A stretch of 64,000 bases of DNA from JAWPMT01 sp965229785 (lineage in GTDB: Bacteria > Bacteroidota > Bacteroidia > Cytophagales > Cyclobacteriaceae), in contig CBDDJS010000001.1 in the NCBI GenBank assembly GCA_965229785.1, positions 434,001 to 498,000 of the forward strand, given 5' to 3'. Position numbers and translations under genes: made by a program. The notes under the pieces were generated by a model. The model ran no database searches and was not told the origin of the DNA. It saw nothing but the letters and a program-made list of their open reading frames with translations. This document shows, piece by piece, positions 7,596 to 16,555 of this stretch. Within the stretch, counting starts at the first letter, position 1. Each line of letters begins with the position of its first letter.

Positions 7596-10500
7596 AAAGA
7601 GGTCAGCTCTTCAAATCGTGCCTGATCGTGATGATAAGTCGCGTCCAAAACGGAAGATTTCCACTTTTCTACTTCGGTCAACTCATCCTCTTCCTCCTCT
7701 CTGAGTATTTTCATGATTTTTCCTACGTTGTATAACGGGATATCCTTGATCATGATGGACAAGGCCTGTATTTTTCGTTTAGCCAGGTCAGAATAGTCAT
7801 TGTTTTCCTGAAGCTCCTCCCTTAGGATGTTCTCTCCGGATACGCCATGATAAGGCAGGTCAAAATGGAAGGTAGATCCCTGGCCTGTTTTTGAAGTTAC
7901 ACTGATCTTTCCTTTATGAGATTCAACGGCCAGTTTGCTGTATGTAAGCCCCAGACCAGTGGAAGAAATTTCGCCGGATTTTCGTGCTTTATATTGCCAG
8001 AACTTGTTGAAAATATTGGGTAGGGCTTCTTTGGCTATGCCCATACCCTGGTCGGCAACGTCTATTAAAACCCGGTCTTCGATAACACTGGTTTCTACAG
8101 TGATGGTTGTCCCTGCAGGAGAGTATTTAATGGCGTTGGTAAAGAGGTTGACGAAAACCCTCAAAATGATACTTTGATCAATAAATACGGAAATCTTGGG
8201 GCTAACCTTGTTTTGTAAAGTAATGCCACGAGTTTCCATCAAGAGGCTAACTTCCCCCGTGGCCTTGGTCACCAGATTGTACAGATTAATGATTTCCGGA
8301 TTGATCTGAATTTCTACTTCCTCGAATTTTTGGATATCCAGCATGTTTGTGATCATCTGCAAGATCGTTTGACCCGACTGACGGATTTGGTTCATGTTAT
8401 CCTTTGAAAGTTTTCCTTCCGTAAGACCAATTACCGCATTCAATGGGTTTTTCATGTCATGAACGATCATGTGTGTTAGTCCTTCCTTGAATTTGGAAAG
8501 AGACTTCAATTCCTTGTTCTTGATCGCCAGTTCTTCGTTGTTTTCCTTCAGTCGCTTTGTCTGCCTGGCGATTTCGGTCTTAAGCTTTTTTTCATTGCGT
8601 CGAAGGCCTGCCAATCGGATCTGGTGAGTGCTTATGACGATCAAAAATGCTCCGATGAGATATAAGGCAAATGCTATGTTGGTTTTCCACCAGGGAGGAG
8701 CCATATAAATGTTTAACGATTTTGTTGGACCCCAATCTTCTCCCGGGAGCCGTGCTTTCACTTGAAATTGATATTGACCGGATGCCAGTCCTGCAAACGA
8801 GGCCCTTCGGTTTTGAGCGCTGGTAAAAATCCATTCGTCACTGAGACCAGATAACTGGTAGGCATATTGAATATCCTGCGGATGGGTGTAGTTGATGGCG
8901 GAAAAGTCAAAGGAAAAAACCAGGTCCTTATGTGTCAGATTAAATGCACTGGAATGATTAGGGTGCTTTCCTCCATGCAATAATCGAGGTTCATTGCCGA
9001 TTTTAAACTCATCAATGCGTATTTCGGGAGGAGTTTCCATCATGCTCACTTCCATGGGGTCGAATGTGACTGCTCCTACTAATCCACCGAAGTATAAGGT
9101 CCCGGACCTGGTTGCAGTTACGGCTCGGGCATTGGGTGATTGAGAAATGGTTCGATCTTGCTCCGGGACCAATTTGATCTCTGAACGGTCTTTTGAGATT
9201 TTCACCAAACCCAGAGAGGTGGTTACCCAAAGGGTTGAATCTTTTGCCTCGACAGGGTTGAATGCATCAATCAGCAATTCATGATCCATTTTGATAAATT
9301 GACCGGATGTCCGATGAAAAAGACCGTCTTTTGATGCTACCCAGAGGCCATCGGAAGCTTCGAGCAGGGTAGAAGGACGCTGAGCACGAAGAGGACTCGG
9401 GGAAGGTTGTGCCATATCATCTGTTGCTGGATTATAGGCAAATAACCTTGCGTTTACGCCAATCCAAAGTGTACCGTCCCGGGCAAGCTCGAGATCCGAT
9501 ACATTGGTTTCATCAAGGATTAATCTGGTTTCATTTTTGGAAATGTTATACTCAAAAATACCAGCACCCCATACCCCCAGATAAAGGCATTCCTCATTCC
9601 CTTCCATTGCAAAAATATTATCAGCAACCCAGCCTTTTGGCGTATTAGAGGAGGTGGAGAAGAATGTCCAATCATCGGCACCCCGAGGCTGCCAAAGCAT
9701 TCCCTTATGGGTGCCTACCCATAGGCCCTTATTATTTTCAAAAAAGCCCCAAACGGTGTTTGCCGGAATATCTTTAAAAGGCCGGTAATGTGTTAATTGC
9801 TTGTTGGCTGAGATTTTATATAAACCTCCTTGGTAGGTCCCCAGCCATAAGTTTTGGTTTACGTCTTCATGAATAGCCCAGAAGTTGTCATGGGCGATAG
9901 GAATTGGAGCATTGTACTTATCCCACCAGGTAAAAGTTTGGTCACTTAGTGAAGTCATCCACAAACCACTGTAGGCTGTGCCTAACCACAATTGGTCACC
10001 CTTGATTTGGAGGTCAATTACCACATTGGAGGGGAGTCCATTAATTTCATTTCGCCCTGCTCGATAGGTAGTGAATTCTTCGGTAACCACATTAAGTTTA
10101 TTGAGCCCTCCAGCCCATGTACCGATCCAGATATTTCCATCTGAATCCTGTTCCAGGGTGTATGCTTCTGTGGTTGAAATGGAACCTGGTTTTTCGGAAG
10201 GGAGAAATTGCCTAATGTTGCCATCAGCCAAATGAAAGAGTCCCCCGCCGGTGCTGCCAGCCCAGATTGAGCCGTCCTGGTCGAGGAGCAAATCCCTCAT
10301 GTTCAATTGTGGTTCTCCTTTGGCATTCTTAAGCCCTTCGATGGTCTTAAACGCATCGTTCTGTACCTCGTAGCACATGAGTCCTGCACCTTCAGTTGCC
10401 ATCCATAAAACGTCATTGTTGTCACGCTGAAAGTCAAATACCTGAAAATTTCCTTGAGCGCTGCCATCCTGCAAAAGAGAAACGTTTCCCTGAATTTCAA

Positions 10501-10912
10501 TTTTGGTCAGGCCTTTTTCTGTATCGGCCCAAAGGACTCCCGTAGCATCTAAATGCATCGCACCCGTTTGTCCCACTTCAAAGTGCTTTTGCTCGAGTGT
10601 GATTAGGTCGTAGCGTATTATACCTTGCTGAGTTCCAATCCAGATCAGCTCGCCAGCAAATGCCACTGAGTTGACGAACACAGGTTCACCATCCGAACGA
10701 GATAAGTTTAGTTTTTTCTTTTCATAACCATTATAGAAGAAGAGGTGGTCATCGTTGATCATCCAGATTTCACCCTTTGAATTAGTCTGAACGGACCCGA
10801 CCCACATGGATTCCAGGCCTTCCGTATGATTGTAGAATCTGACGTTCTCACTTTGGGCCCGGAGATTGGACAAAACCTGGATCAGGCAGCATATGACCAG
10901 AAGCAGTCTCAT
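7592..10912 (-). CDS. Two-propeller (Reg_prop/Y_Y_Y) sensor histidine kinase
   Basis: The 1106-residue protein has a signal peptide (1-19). Two seven-bladed propellers follow, built of Reg_prop repeats with motifs such as GNIWIGTWAGGL and QNLWLGTYQGGL (about 25-620). Next come a Y_Y_Y domain (about 655-735), one membrane helix (about 744-764), a coiled coil, and a HisKA domain with phospho-acceptor His818 in MIVHDMKNPL. The HATPase has N-box FVNLFTNAIKYS, G1 VADQGMGIAKE and G2 STGLGLTYSKLA. A helical tail of some 80 residues (1025-1106) replaces the receiver and AraC domains found in hybrid relatives. The protein should sense a periplasmic signal, in relatives often a glycan, and phosphorylate a separate regulator not present here. 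Confidence 0.92.
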   Translation of the reverse strand: MRLLLVICCLIQVLSNLRAQSENVRFYNHTEGLESMWVGSVQTNSKGEIWMINDDHLFFYNGYEKKKLNLSRSDGEPVFVNSVAFAGELIWIGTQQGIIRYDLITLEQKHFEVGQTGAMHLDATGVLWADTEKGLTKIEIQGNVSLLQDGSAQGNFQVFDFQRDNNDVLWMATEGAGLMCYEVQNDAFKTIEGLKNAKGEPQLNMRDLLLDQDGSIWAGSTGGGLFHLADGNIRQFLPSEKPGSISTTEAYTLEQDSDGNIWIGTWAGGLNKLNVVTEEFTTYRAGRNEINGLPSNVVIDLQIKGDQLWLGTAYSGLWMTSLSDQTFTWWDKYNAPIPIAHDNFWAIHEDVNQNLWLGTYQGGLYKISANKQLTHYRPFKDIPANTVWGFFENNKGLWVGTHKGMLWQPRGADDWTFFSTSSNTPKGWVADNIFAMEGNEECLYLGVWGAGIFEYNISKNETRLILDETNVSDLELARDGTLWIGVNARLFAYNPATDDMAQPSPSPLRAQRPSTLLEASDGLWVASKDGLFHRTSGQFIKMDHELLIDAFNPVEAKDSTLWVTTSLGLVKISKDRSEIKLVPEQDRTISQSPNARAVTATRSGTLYFGGLVGAVTFDPMEVSMMETPPEIRIDEFKIGNEPRLLHGGKHPNHSSAFNLTHKDLVFSFDFSAINYTHPQDIQYAYQLSGLSDEWIFTSAQNRRASFAGLASGQYQFQVKARLPGEDWGPTKSLNIYMAPPWWKTNIAFALYLIGAFLIVISTHQIRLAGLRRNEKKLKTEIARQTKRLKENNEELAIKNKELKSLSKFKEGLTHMIVHDMKNPLNAVIGLTEGKLSKDNMNQIRQSGQTILQMITNMLDIQKFEEVEIQINPEIINLYNLVTKATGEVSLLMETRGITLQNKVSPKISVFIDQSIILRVFVNLFTNAIKYSPAGTTITVETSVIEDRVLIDVADQGMGIAKEALPNIFNKFWQYKARKSGEISSTGLGLTYSKLAVESHKGKISVTSKTGQGSTFHFDLPYHGVSGENILREELQENNDYSDLAKRKIQALSIMIKDIPLYNVGKIMKILREEEEDELTEVEKWKSSVLDATYHHDQARFEELTSF

Positions 10913-11024
10913 GAGGAATGCAATATTATAGCGTGGTTGATGGCTCTTGCATCAAAGAAAGCTACAGAATATTCAATTCCCAAAGAATAGAAGTGCTCAA
11001 TTTCCCATGAAAATTACGTCCTGT

Positions 11025-11609
11025 TTATCCGCCTGTTTGGAAATGATGCAGGGCTGTATCATCGCTCATGAGGAATATGATCAAACCAATGATCGACGCA
11101 ATTTGCAGGAGGCTATGAACGAGCGAATTGCGAATTTTTAGCAGAATAATGACCAGATAAATGCTTCCTGTAAGGAATTGCGGCCAGGACTCCATGACCT
11201 CCAATTTTTGGATGAAAGTGTTTTGCCAGGCACTAACCATTAAGGTTGCAAATGCCAGGCCATAGAACCAGCGCCACTGATCGAAAAAGTAGTGATTCAA
11301 ATCAGTTTCGTGACCTCTGATCCCAGTTGGGAATAGCATTCGAGCCAGCAAGAAAAGTAATATGGGATAAATGAGGATGGATAGGATGATGCCCAGGGTC
11401 CATTCCTTCACCACAGCTGAATACTGATAATTGATCCACCACTCCTGGATGTGAAGCAGGAATACAGCCAAAGTTAAAAGCGCGTGAGGTAAGCAGAGCT
11501 TGACATTTCTCAGATTCGATACAATATCTGCCACGCTGGTAAGGATTTGAGCAATGCCCAAACCTAAGATCAAAGAGGTGAGAACTACGACGTATTCAAA
11601 GGGTTCCAT
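11025..11609 (-). CDS. Multi-pass membrane protein of unknown function
   Basis: This 194-residue protein has about six hydrophobic helices, beginning with YVVVLTSLILGLGIAQILTS. Other helices include LLTLAVFLLHIQEW, LGIILSILIYPILLFLLARM and IASIIGLIIFLM. I recognise no signature. The pattern with a conserved-looking HIQEWW segment resembles small uncharacterised membrane proteins common in Bacteroidota. It sits between the sensor kinase and murQ, all on the minus strand, but the 70-110-base gaps make co-transcription uncertain. Confidence 0.6.
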   Translation of the reverse strand: MEPFEYVVVLTSLILGLGIAQILTSVADIVSNLRNVKLCLPHALLTLAVFLLHIQEWWINYQYSAVVKEWTLGIILSILIYPILLFLLARMLFPTGIRGHETDLNHYFFDQWRWFYGLAFATLMVSAWQNTFIQKLEVMESWPQFLTGSIYLVIILLKIRNSLVHSLLQIASIIGLIIFLMSDDTALHHFQTGG

Positions 11610-11680
11610 TCGTCCAAATTAAGTCATTCGGAAATCATGAGACCTATAACCGGAATGAACCTTTCTCAAGTGTCTGTTAT

Positions 11681-12493
11681 TTACCGCTTCGCTTTGATCG
11701 CGGCATCTACGGAACCGTGCTTGTCCAACAATACTTTGGCTTCTTCGTCTGAAATACCCAATTCCTCTTGAATAAACCTTCGTCCACGATCCACAAGCTT
11801 GTTATTGTTAAGTTGCATGTTGACCATCTTATTGCCTTTGACCCGACCGATTTTGATCATGAGGGAAGTCGAAATCATGTTTAATACCAATTTCTGAGCT
11901 GTTCCGCTTTTCATGCGGGTGCTTCCTGTCACAAATTCTGGTCCTACCACTACTTCAATCGGGAATTCACAGGCGTGTGCCACCGGAGAACCGGCATTAT
12001 TGGTGATACAGCCGGTAAGGGCATTTTTTGATTTGGCGTAAGCAAGGCCTCCCAATACATAGGGGGTGGTGCCAGAAGCAGCAATACCAATCAGGGTGTC
12101 TTTTGATCCAAAATCATGAGACGCCAGATCTTTGGCAGCAAGTTCCTGACTATCTTCTGCAAACTCAACTGCCTTTCTGATGGCCTGATCTCCTCCTGAG
12201 ATGATCCCGATCACTCGATCGTGTGGCATGCCGTAGGTGGGGGGGATTTCCGAAGCATCAAGAATCCCCAGTCGACCACTCGTTCCAGCTCCGATATAAA
12301 ATAGTCGACCACCTTCCTGGAACCTGGGCCATAATGCTTCCACCAGTTGCTCTATTTGAGGAATAGCATGGTTGACCGATTCCGCCACTTTTTGATCCTC
12401 TCGGTTCATGTTGTACAAGAGTTCCGACACGGACATGTTTTCCAAATGATCGTAATGTGAAGCTTGTTCCGTGGTTTTTAGCGCTGTATCCAT
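11681..12493 (-). CDS. murQ: N-acetylmuramic acid 6-phosphate etherase
   Basis: MurQ cleaves the D-lactyl ether of MurNAc-6-P to give GlcNAc-6-P and lactate in the cytoplasm, the last committed step of muropeptide sugar salvage. The 270-residue SIS-fold protein has GAGTSGRLGILDASEIPPTYG with the catalytic Glu82, a second acidic site in KAVEFAED (Glu113), GIAASGTTPYVLGGL, and the segment GPEFVTGSTRMKSGTAQK. All of these are MurQ hallmarks. An upstream ATG at 12592 would add 33 residues unlike the family, so the start at 12493 (MDTALKTTEQ) is preferred. It is divergent from the DigH-like hydrolase gene, and AnmK, NagZ and an AmpG-like carrier lie within 9 kb. Confidence 0.95.
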   Translation of the reverse strand: MDTALKTTEQASHYDHLENMSVSELLYNMNREDQKVAESVNHAIPQIEQLVEALWPRFQEGGRLFYIGAGTSGRLGILDASEIPPTYGMPHDRVIGIISGGDQAIRKAVEFAEDSQELAAKDLASHDFGSKDTLIGIAASGTTPYVLGGLAYAKSKNALTGCITNNAGSPVAHACEFPIEVVVGPEFVTGSTRMKSGTAQKLVLNMISTSLMIKIGRVKGNKMVNMQLNNNKLVDRGRRFIQEELGISDEEAKVLLDKHGSVDAAIKAKR

Positions 12494-12665
12494 AGGTAAT
12501 TTGCTTGGGGCAAAACTACAAATCCTGAAGGTCTTGATTGGGTTTTGTGGCCTTGTGATAAAAATTAAGGTTTTATTCAATTTGACTTTCAAATCGTGGA
12601 TAACTTGGGTTTAAAAATTGTATCGATCTCCATAATTTTAAGGAGCATTCCAACCTACTGCCTTT

Positions 12666-14165
12666 GTGAAAAGAAACATACTTTTCCTTTTATTGATCCT
12701 TTGCGTTTCCGGTCTGATTGGTCAAGACAAAGTCCATTCTGAATTTAGGGGAGTCTGGATTGCCACAGTGGCTAACATTGATTGGCCAGAGAGTGGAGAT
12801 GTAGATCGTGATAGTCAGAAACAAGGCTTTCGGGAAATGCTGGATTACTATCAGGCATTGAATTTCAATTCAGTTATTGTTCAGATCAGAACTGCAGGAG
12901 ACGCGCTTTATCCTACTGAATTAGCCCCATGGTCGCGATTTTTAACCGGCCTGGAAGGAGATGCTGGTAGCTGGACAGGGGAGGATCCGCTCCAATTCAT
13001 GATTGAGGAAACACACAAAAGAGGCATGGATTTCCACGCCTGGCTGAATCCTTATCGAGCTACTTTTGACAATAAGACTGAGGTGTTATCTAAAGAACAT
13101 GTCTTTCACCAACATCCTGAATGGATGGTGAGATATGGGCCGAAATACTACATAGATCCCGGGATACCCGAAGCCAGGGCCCATATCATTGAAGTAGTAG
13201 GGGACGTGGTTGAGCGATACGACATAGATGGAATACACTTCGATGATTATTTCTATCCGTACAAAATTGAAGGGGAGGAATTCAATGATAGAAGATCATT
13301 TGTTAAATATGGCGTGCAGGAATTCTCGGACCGGGATGATTGGCGAAGAAACAACGTGGACTTGTTGGTGAAGGAGACTTATGAGTTGATCAAGTCCATG
13401 AAGCCCTGGGTGCAATTTGGTATCAGCCCGTTCGGCGTTTGGAGGAATTCTGATATGCATCCATTAGGTTCCGATACCAATGCCAAGCAAACGAATTACG
13501 ATGATTTATATGCTGATCCACTAAGCTGGGCTAAAAATCACTGGGTAGATTACCTGATCCCACAATTGTACTGGAGTATGGACTTTGAACCGGCCGCTTA
13601 CAGGGTACTGGCCGAATGGTGGGATGAAAATGTTGAGGGAGTGGATATCTATACAGGAATTGGTGCCTACAAGTATCAGAATAATTTTGATCGTGCCTGG
13701 AATAGTGTCTATGAAATACCTCGTCAGATTGAATTGAACAGGAAGCTGGAAAACATCAGCGGAACGGCATTCTTCAGTGCTAAAAGCCTCATGGAAAAAC
13801 CAAGACTGGCTCATGTGTTGAAGCGCGATTGTTTTGATCGACGGGTATTGCCCAAAATGATGGAGGTTCAATCGACTACTCTCCCCAAGCCGGTAGCAAA
13901 AAGGGTCCGTACGAAAAATAACGTCCTCTTCATTGAATTGGAAGACATCCCGTATGCGGCGGGAGTGAAACCAGTGGCTTTAAATGGCGAATTAGGACTG
14001 GGAGAAGAAGTATTCGGCACCTTTGAGTCTTCCACTTTTCAGATTCCCTTGTCGGGTTATCGGATGAAGCTGATTCTGGCTTTCAAGGACAGGGATGGGA
14101 ATCTTGGAGAAACTACCCGCGCCATATGGGTGATGAAGGATAAAGAGAAATGGAAGATCCTATAA
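12666..14165 (+). CDS. GHL10 (DUF187/DigH-like) secreted glycoside hydrolase
   Basis: This 499-residue protein has a cleavable signal peptide (1-19). Its TIM barrel starts EFRGVWIATVANIDWP and includes VQIRTAGDALYP, FHAWLNPYRA, YDIDGIHFDDYFYPY, FGISPFGVWR and LIPQLYWSMDF. These are hallmarks of the GHL10 family that contains YngK and E. coli DigH, which cuts denuded peptidoglycan glycan strands. A beta-sandwich-like tail follows from about residue 400. The acidic residues of DGIHFDDY are the likely catalytic carboxylates. The start codon is GTG, chosen because it directly precedes the signal peptide. With murQ divergent and nagZ/anmK downstream, a role at the entry of cell-wall sugar salvage is inferred. 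Confidence 0.88.
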   Translation: MKRNILFLLLILCVSGLIGQDKVHSEFRGVWIATVANIDWPESGDVDRDSQKQGFREMLDYYQALNFNSVIVQIRTAGDALYPTELAPWSRFLTGLEGDAGSWTGEDPLQFMIEETHKRGMDFHAWLNPYRATFDNKTEVLSKEHVFHQHPEWMVRYGPKYYIDPGIPEARAHIIEVVGDVVERYDIDGIHFDDYFYPYKIEGEEFNDRRSFVKYGVQEFSDRDDWRRNNVDLLVKETYELIKSMKPWVQFGISPFGVWRNSDMHPLGSDTNAKQTNYDDLYADPLSWAKNHWVDYLIPQLYWSMDFEPAAYRVLAEWWDENVEGVDIYTGIGAYKYQNNFDRAWNSVYEIPRQIELNRKLENISGTAFFSAKSLMEKPRLAHVLKRDCFDRRVLPKMMEVQSTTLPKPVAKRVRTKNNVLFIELEDIPYAAGVKPVALNGELGLGEEVFGTFESSTFQIPLSGYRMKLILAFKDRDGNLGETTRAIWVMKDKEKWKIL

Positions 14166-14635
14166 GAGACATGCTGGTGAACCTATCTCGTTTGCCAAAG
14201 TATGAGGAATTGGATGAAAACTTGCAAAAGCGGAGGGTTATCATTCGACAACCGATAGCCCCCGAAAGGTCCTTGATCATGGATTGGGTAGCACTGCATT
14301 TTGCCCGAAGCTGGGCAGATGAAGTAGCTGCGGCCTTTTGTAATCAACCGGTTTCATGTCTTATCGCTCAAAAAGAAGGCGAGATCCTGGGTTTTGCGTG
14401 CTATGAAGCAACCAAAAAGAACTTTTTTGGTCCAACAGGTGTGAAGGAATCAGCCAGGGGACAGGGCTTGGGAAATGCCTTGCTGGTTAAATCCATGGAA
14501 GCTATGAAAAACCTGGGTTATGCCTATGCTATCATCGGAGGAGTCCGTTCACCGAAATTTTATGAAAAAGCCGTAGGCGCTCAATCAATAGAAGATTCCG
14601 GTCTAAGTATATATGAAAATATGCTGAAGCCTTAA
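14150..14635 (+). CDS. GNAT-family N-acetyltransferase
   Basis: This 161-residue cytoplasmic GNAT protein has ILGFACYEATKKNFFGPTGV followed by ESARGQGLGNALLVKSMEAM. The latter is motif A, which binds the pyrophosphate of acetyl-CoA (R/Q-x-x-G-x-G/A as RGQGLGNA). Near the end YAYAIIGGVRSPKFYEKAVGA forms motif B. Its ATG lies inside the end of the GHL10 gene (16 bases shared), so the two are translationally coupled. The substrate is unknown. An amino sugar from peptidoglycan turnover is an attractive guess from context only. Confidence 0.8.
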   Translation: MEDPIRDMLVNLSRLPKYEELDENLQKRRVIIRQPIAPERSLIMDWVALHFARSWADEVAAAFCNQPVSCLIAQKEGEILGFACYEATKKNFFGPTGVKESARGQGLGNALLVKSMEAMKNLGYAYAIIGGVRSPKFYEKAVGAQSIEDSGLSIYENMLKP

Positions 14636-14648
14636 GCGAGATGGTAAG

Positions 14649-15116
14649 CTATTTCTTTGAGGGCTTATCGGAAACTTTCATTGTGATCAAGGCGGCGACA
14701 ACAATCTCTCCATTGGTATCTTTTACTTTTACGTCACAAGGTACTTCCGAACAATTTTCCCAATCGGTGCTGCTTAGATCCACTTCCGCTGTAAGGTCGG
14801 TTCCGGCTTTTTTCACGTAGCTGACTTCCATCCCTATCGGTATCCATCGGCGATGTTTGGGAATGGATGCTTCCATACAAACTCCTGCAGCAAATTCGCA
14901 TAAGTTGCAGCAAGCAATGGCGTGAACCGTCTTGATATGATTGTGAACCGCCTTCCGTTTTCGCATGGATACTTTCATGTAGTTTTCCCGCAGTTCAATG
15001 ATTTGTGGTTTGATGGTCAGGAAGTAAGGGGCGGATTTAGCGACGAAATATGAAAACAGCTTTTTGCCAAATGGTTTGTTTTCCAGTTTGGACTGAAGTT
15101 TAAGTAATCGGTTCAT
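14649..15116 (-). CDS. DUF4442 hotdog-fold protein (PaaI-thioesterase-like)
   Basis: This 155-residue protein has the DUF4442 layout. An N-terminal helix is followed by APYFLTIKPQIIELRENYMKVSMRKRKAVHNHIKT, a helix with HAIACCNLCEFAAGVCMEAS, and the strands IPIGMEVSYVKKAGTDLTAEV. Members are single hotdog domains related to acyl-CoA thioesterases, mostly of unknown substrate. The Asn-Leu-Cys-Glu stretch is at the position of the hotdog active-site helix. It is convergent with the GNAT gene and has no obvious link to cell-wall salvage. Confidence 0.8.
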   Translation of the reverse strand: MNRLLKLQSKLENKPFGKKLFSYFVAKSAPYFLTIKPQIIELRENYMKVSMRKRKAVHNHIKTVHAIACCNLCEFAAGVCMEASIPKHRRWIPIGMEVSYVKKAGTDLTAEVDLSSTDWENCSEVPCDVKVKDTNGEIVVAALITMKVSDKPSKK

Positions 15117-15140
15117 TGGTTAAGACTTGGGACACTAAAT

Positions 15141-15821
15141 CTAGTAAGAATAGATCACTGACCTGTTCTGATCTGAATTGTTCGATATATTTAAAAGCAC
15201 CTGCCCACCGGCTATCCGTAATTCTTGAATATTAAAGATGGCTTTTTGTCGGGTCTCCAGAGCGCAGCCACCCCTGTTGGAGAACCAAAAGACCAGATTT
15301 CGCTCTGGGGGTGAAACGACTAAATTTGCTCCGGTGTTCACTAACGCTACATCCCAGGTGAATCGATCACAACCACTGGCCGAGTAATCAACAATCAGAT
15401 AGTCATTCATAACATATATCGAGTCGATGTGTGCGGTAAATTGCACTGATTGATTGAGAAGCCCGGTATCGTCGGTTAATGGTTTTTGTTCGAAGACCTC
15501 CAGGTTTTGGATCCACTGATCGAAATTTGCACAATTTTCATTGTGGACGATCGTGTCATAACGAACTACCACATTTTGTGTATCGAACAGGATCGATTTT
15601 GTCAGGAAGAAGTCTTCAATGGGTTCATCGAAACCATAGATTTCGGAGGAAGCATCCAAAATCCAGTCACATTCAGTGCCTGGACTATCCAATTGTATGA
15701 ATAGACCTTCTAAAAAGAGGGCATCAGTTGCAGTCGTTTCCATCACGACTTTGTCATTTTCAAAGCATGAAACTAGTATTATTCCCAGTATAGGGTAGAA
15801 CAATAATTTCAGTGTTTTCAT
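15141..15821 (-). CDS. Lipoprotein of unknown function
   Basis: The start is placed at 15821 (MKTLKLLFYPILGIILVSC), which gives a standard lipoprotein signal with lipobox LVSC and a mature protein starting CFENDK. The ATG at 15857 would put twelve extra residues before the signal. The remaining 200 or so residues look like a beta-rich periplasmic or surface domain with several isolated cysteines (CDWIL, ENCANF, GCDRF, GGCAL) that may form disulfides. I recognise no family. Proteins of this size and style are common orphan lipoproteins in Bacteroidota. Confidence 0.65.
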   Translation of the reverse strand: MKTLKLLFYPILGIILVSCFENDKVVMETTATDALFLEGLFIQLDSPGTECDWILDASSEIYGFDEPIEDFFLTKSILFDTQNVVVRYDTIVHNENCANFDQWIQNLEVFEQKPLTDDTGLLNQSVQFTAHIDSIYVMNDYLIVDYSASGCDRFTWDVALVNTGANLVVSPPERNLVFWFSNRGGCALETRQKAIFNIQELRIAGGQVLLNISNNSDQNRSVIYSY

Positions 15822-15984
15822 TTTACCCACAAGCTGCAACAGGGTAGAATAATTCATTTAGTTTCTGTTGTCTTTATGTGAAAGAACAATCTTTCGGTAA
15901 CCAATCGCCATAAAATCAGATATCCTCAGAATGTAATCATGGAGACCAAATGAGAATGAATCTTTTCAAGACTAAGTTAGTTGT

Positions 15985-16015
15985 TTTAATTGTAACTTTA
16001 TTTGTTACAATTAAA
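15985..16015. promoter_or_regulatory. Perfect 12-base inverted repeat upstream of the SnoaL-like gene
   Basis: TTTAATTGTAAC (15985-15996) and GTTACAATTAAA (16004-16015) are exact inverted copies with a 7-base spacer. The element ends 20 bases before the start codon at 16036. A site so placed would be covered by or would block RNA polymerase, as expected for a repressor operator. The TGTAAC/GTTACA core is the likely recognition sequence. No regulator is encoded next to it. A hairpin in the 5' leader is the alternative. Confidence 0.55.
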
Positions 16016-16035
16016 TTTTTAAGATAATAATACAC

Positions 16036-16398
16036 ATGAAAGATTCCAGAGAAACCATCGAATCCAACCTGACCATTTTGTTCGACATGCTTGCACAAGG
16101 TCAATTTGTAGAGGCGCAGGAGAAATTTTTTCACAATGATGTGATTCTAATTGAAGGAAATGCTGATCCAAAACAAGGAAAAGAATATTGCATTAGCATT
16201 GAGAAGGAGGTATTGGCTGGAGTATCGGAGTTTATTGGTTACACGGTAAGCGGCCATGCTACCGCTGAAGGACGATCTTATTACGAAGCAGTAATGGAAT
16301 ATGTGGAAACTTCTGGAAATCGGGTTCGAGTAGAGCAAGCGGTAGTTTCTGACTGGGAAGATGGCAAAATCGTTAAAGAGCGTTTTTATCACGTCTAA
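16036..16398 (+). CDS. SnoaL-like (NTF2-fold) protein
   Basis: This 120-residue single-domain protein starts with the helix typical of SnoaL-like folds (ESNLTILFDMLAQGQFVEAQEKFFHNDVILIEG). A hydrophobic pocket and antiparallel strands follow, with VRVEQAVVSDWEDGKIVKERFYHV at the end. The family spans polyketide cyclases, limonene-epoxide hydrolase relatives and many stress-induced proteins of unknown substrate. It is a single-gene unit, preceded by a 12-base inverted repeat and closed by a rho-independent terminator. Confidence 0.8.
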   Translation: MKDSRETIESNLTILFDMLAQGQFVEAQEKFFHNDVILIEGNADPKQGKEYCISIEKEVLAGVSEFIGYTVSGHATAEGRSYYEAVMEYVETSGNRVRVEQAVVSDWEDGKIVKERFYHV

Positions 16399-16420
16399 GA
16401 GCGAATCACACATTTAGCCG

Positions 16421-16453
16421 AAAATCAGCACGGACTTAGTTCGTGCTGTTTTT
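16421..16453 (+). terminator. Rho-independent terminator after the SnoaL-like gene
   Basis: CAGCACG (16426-16432) and CGTGCTG (16442-16448) pair around a 9-base loop and are followed by TTTTT (16449-16453). The AAAA before the stem would make it work in both directions. Confidence 0.85.
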
Positions 16454-16555
16454 GTATATGCGGATCTCAGGATTGTTTTCTTGACGGTAATTCAGGTATC
16501 ATTTACACAAATACCCACCAGAAGGTCAGTGATTCTCGATTAAATTAGAGGGGAC

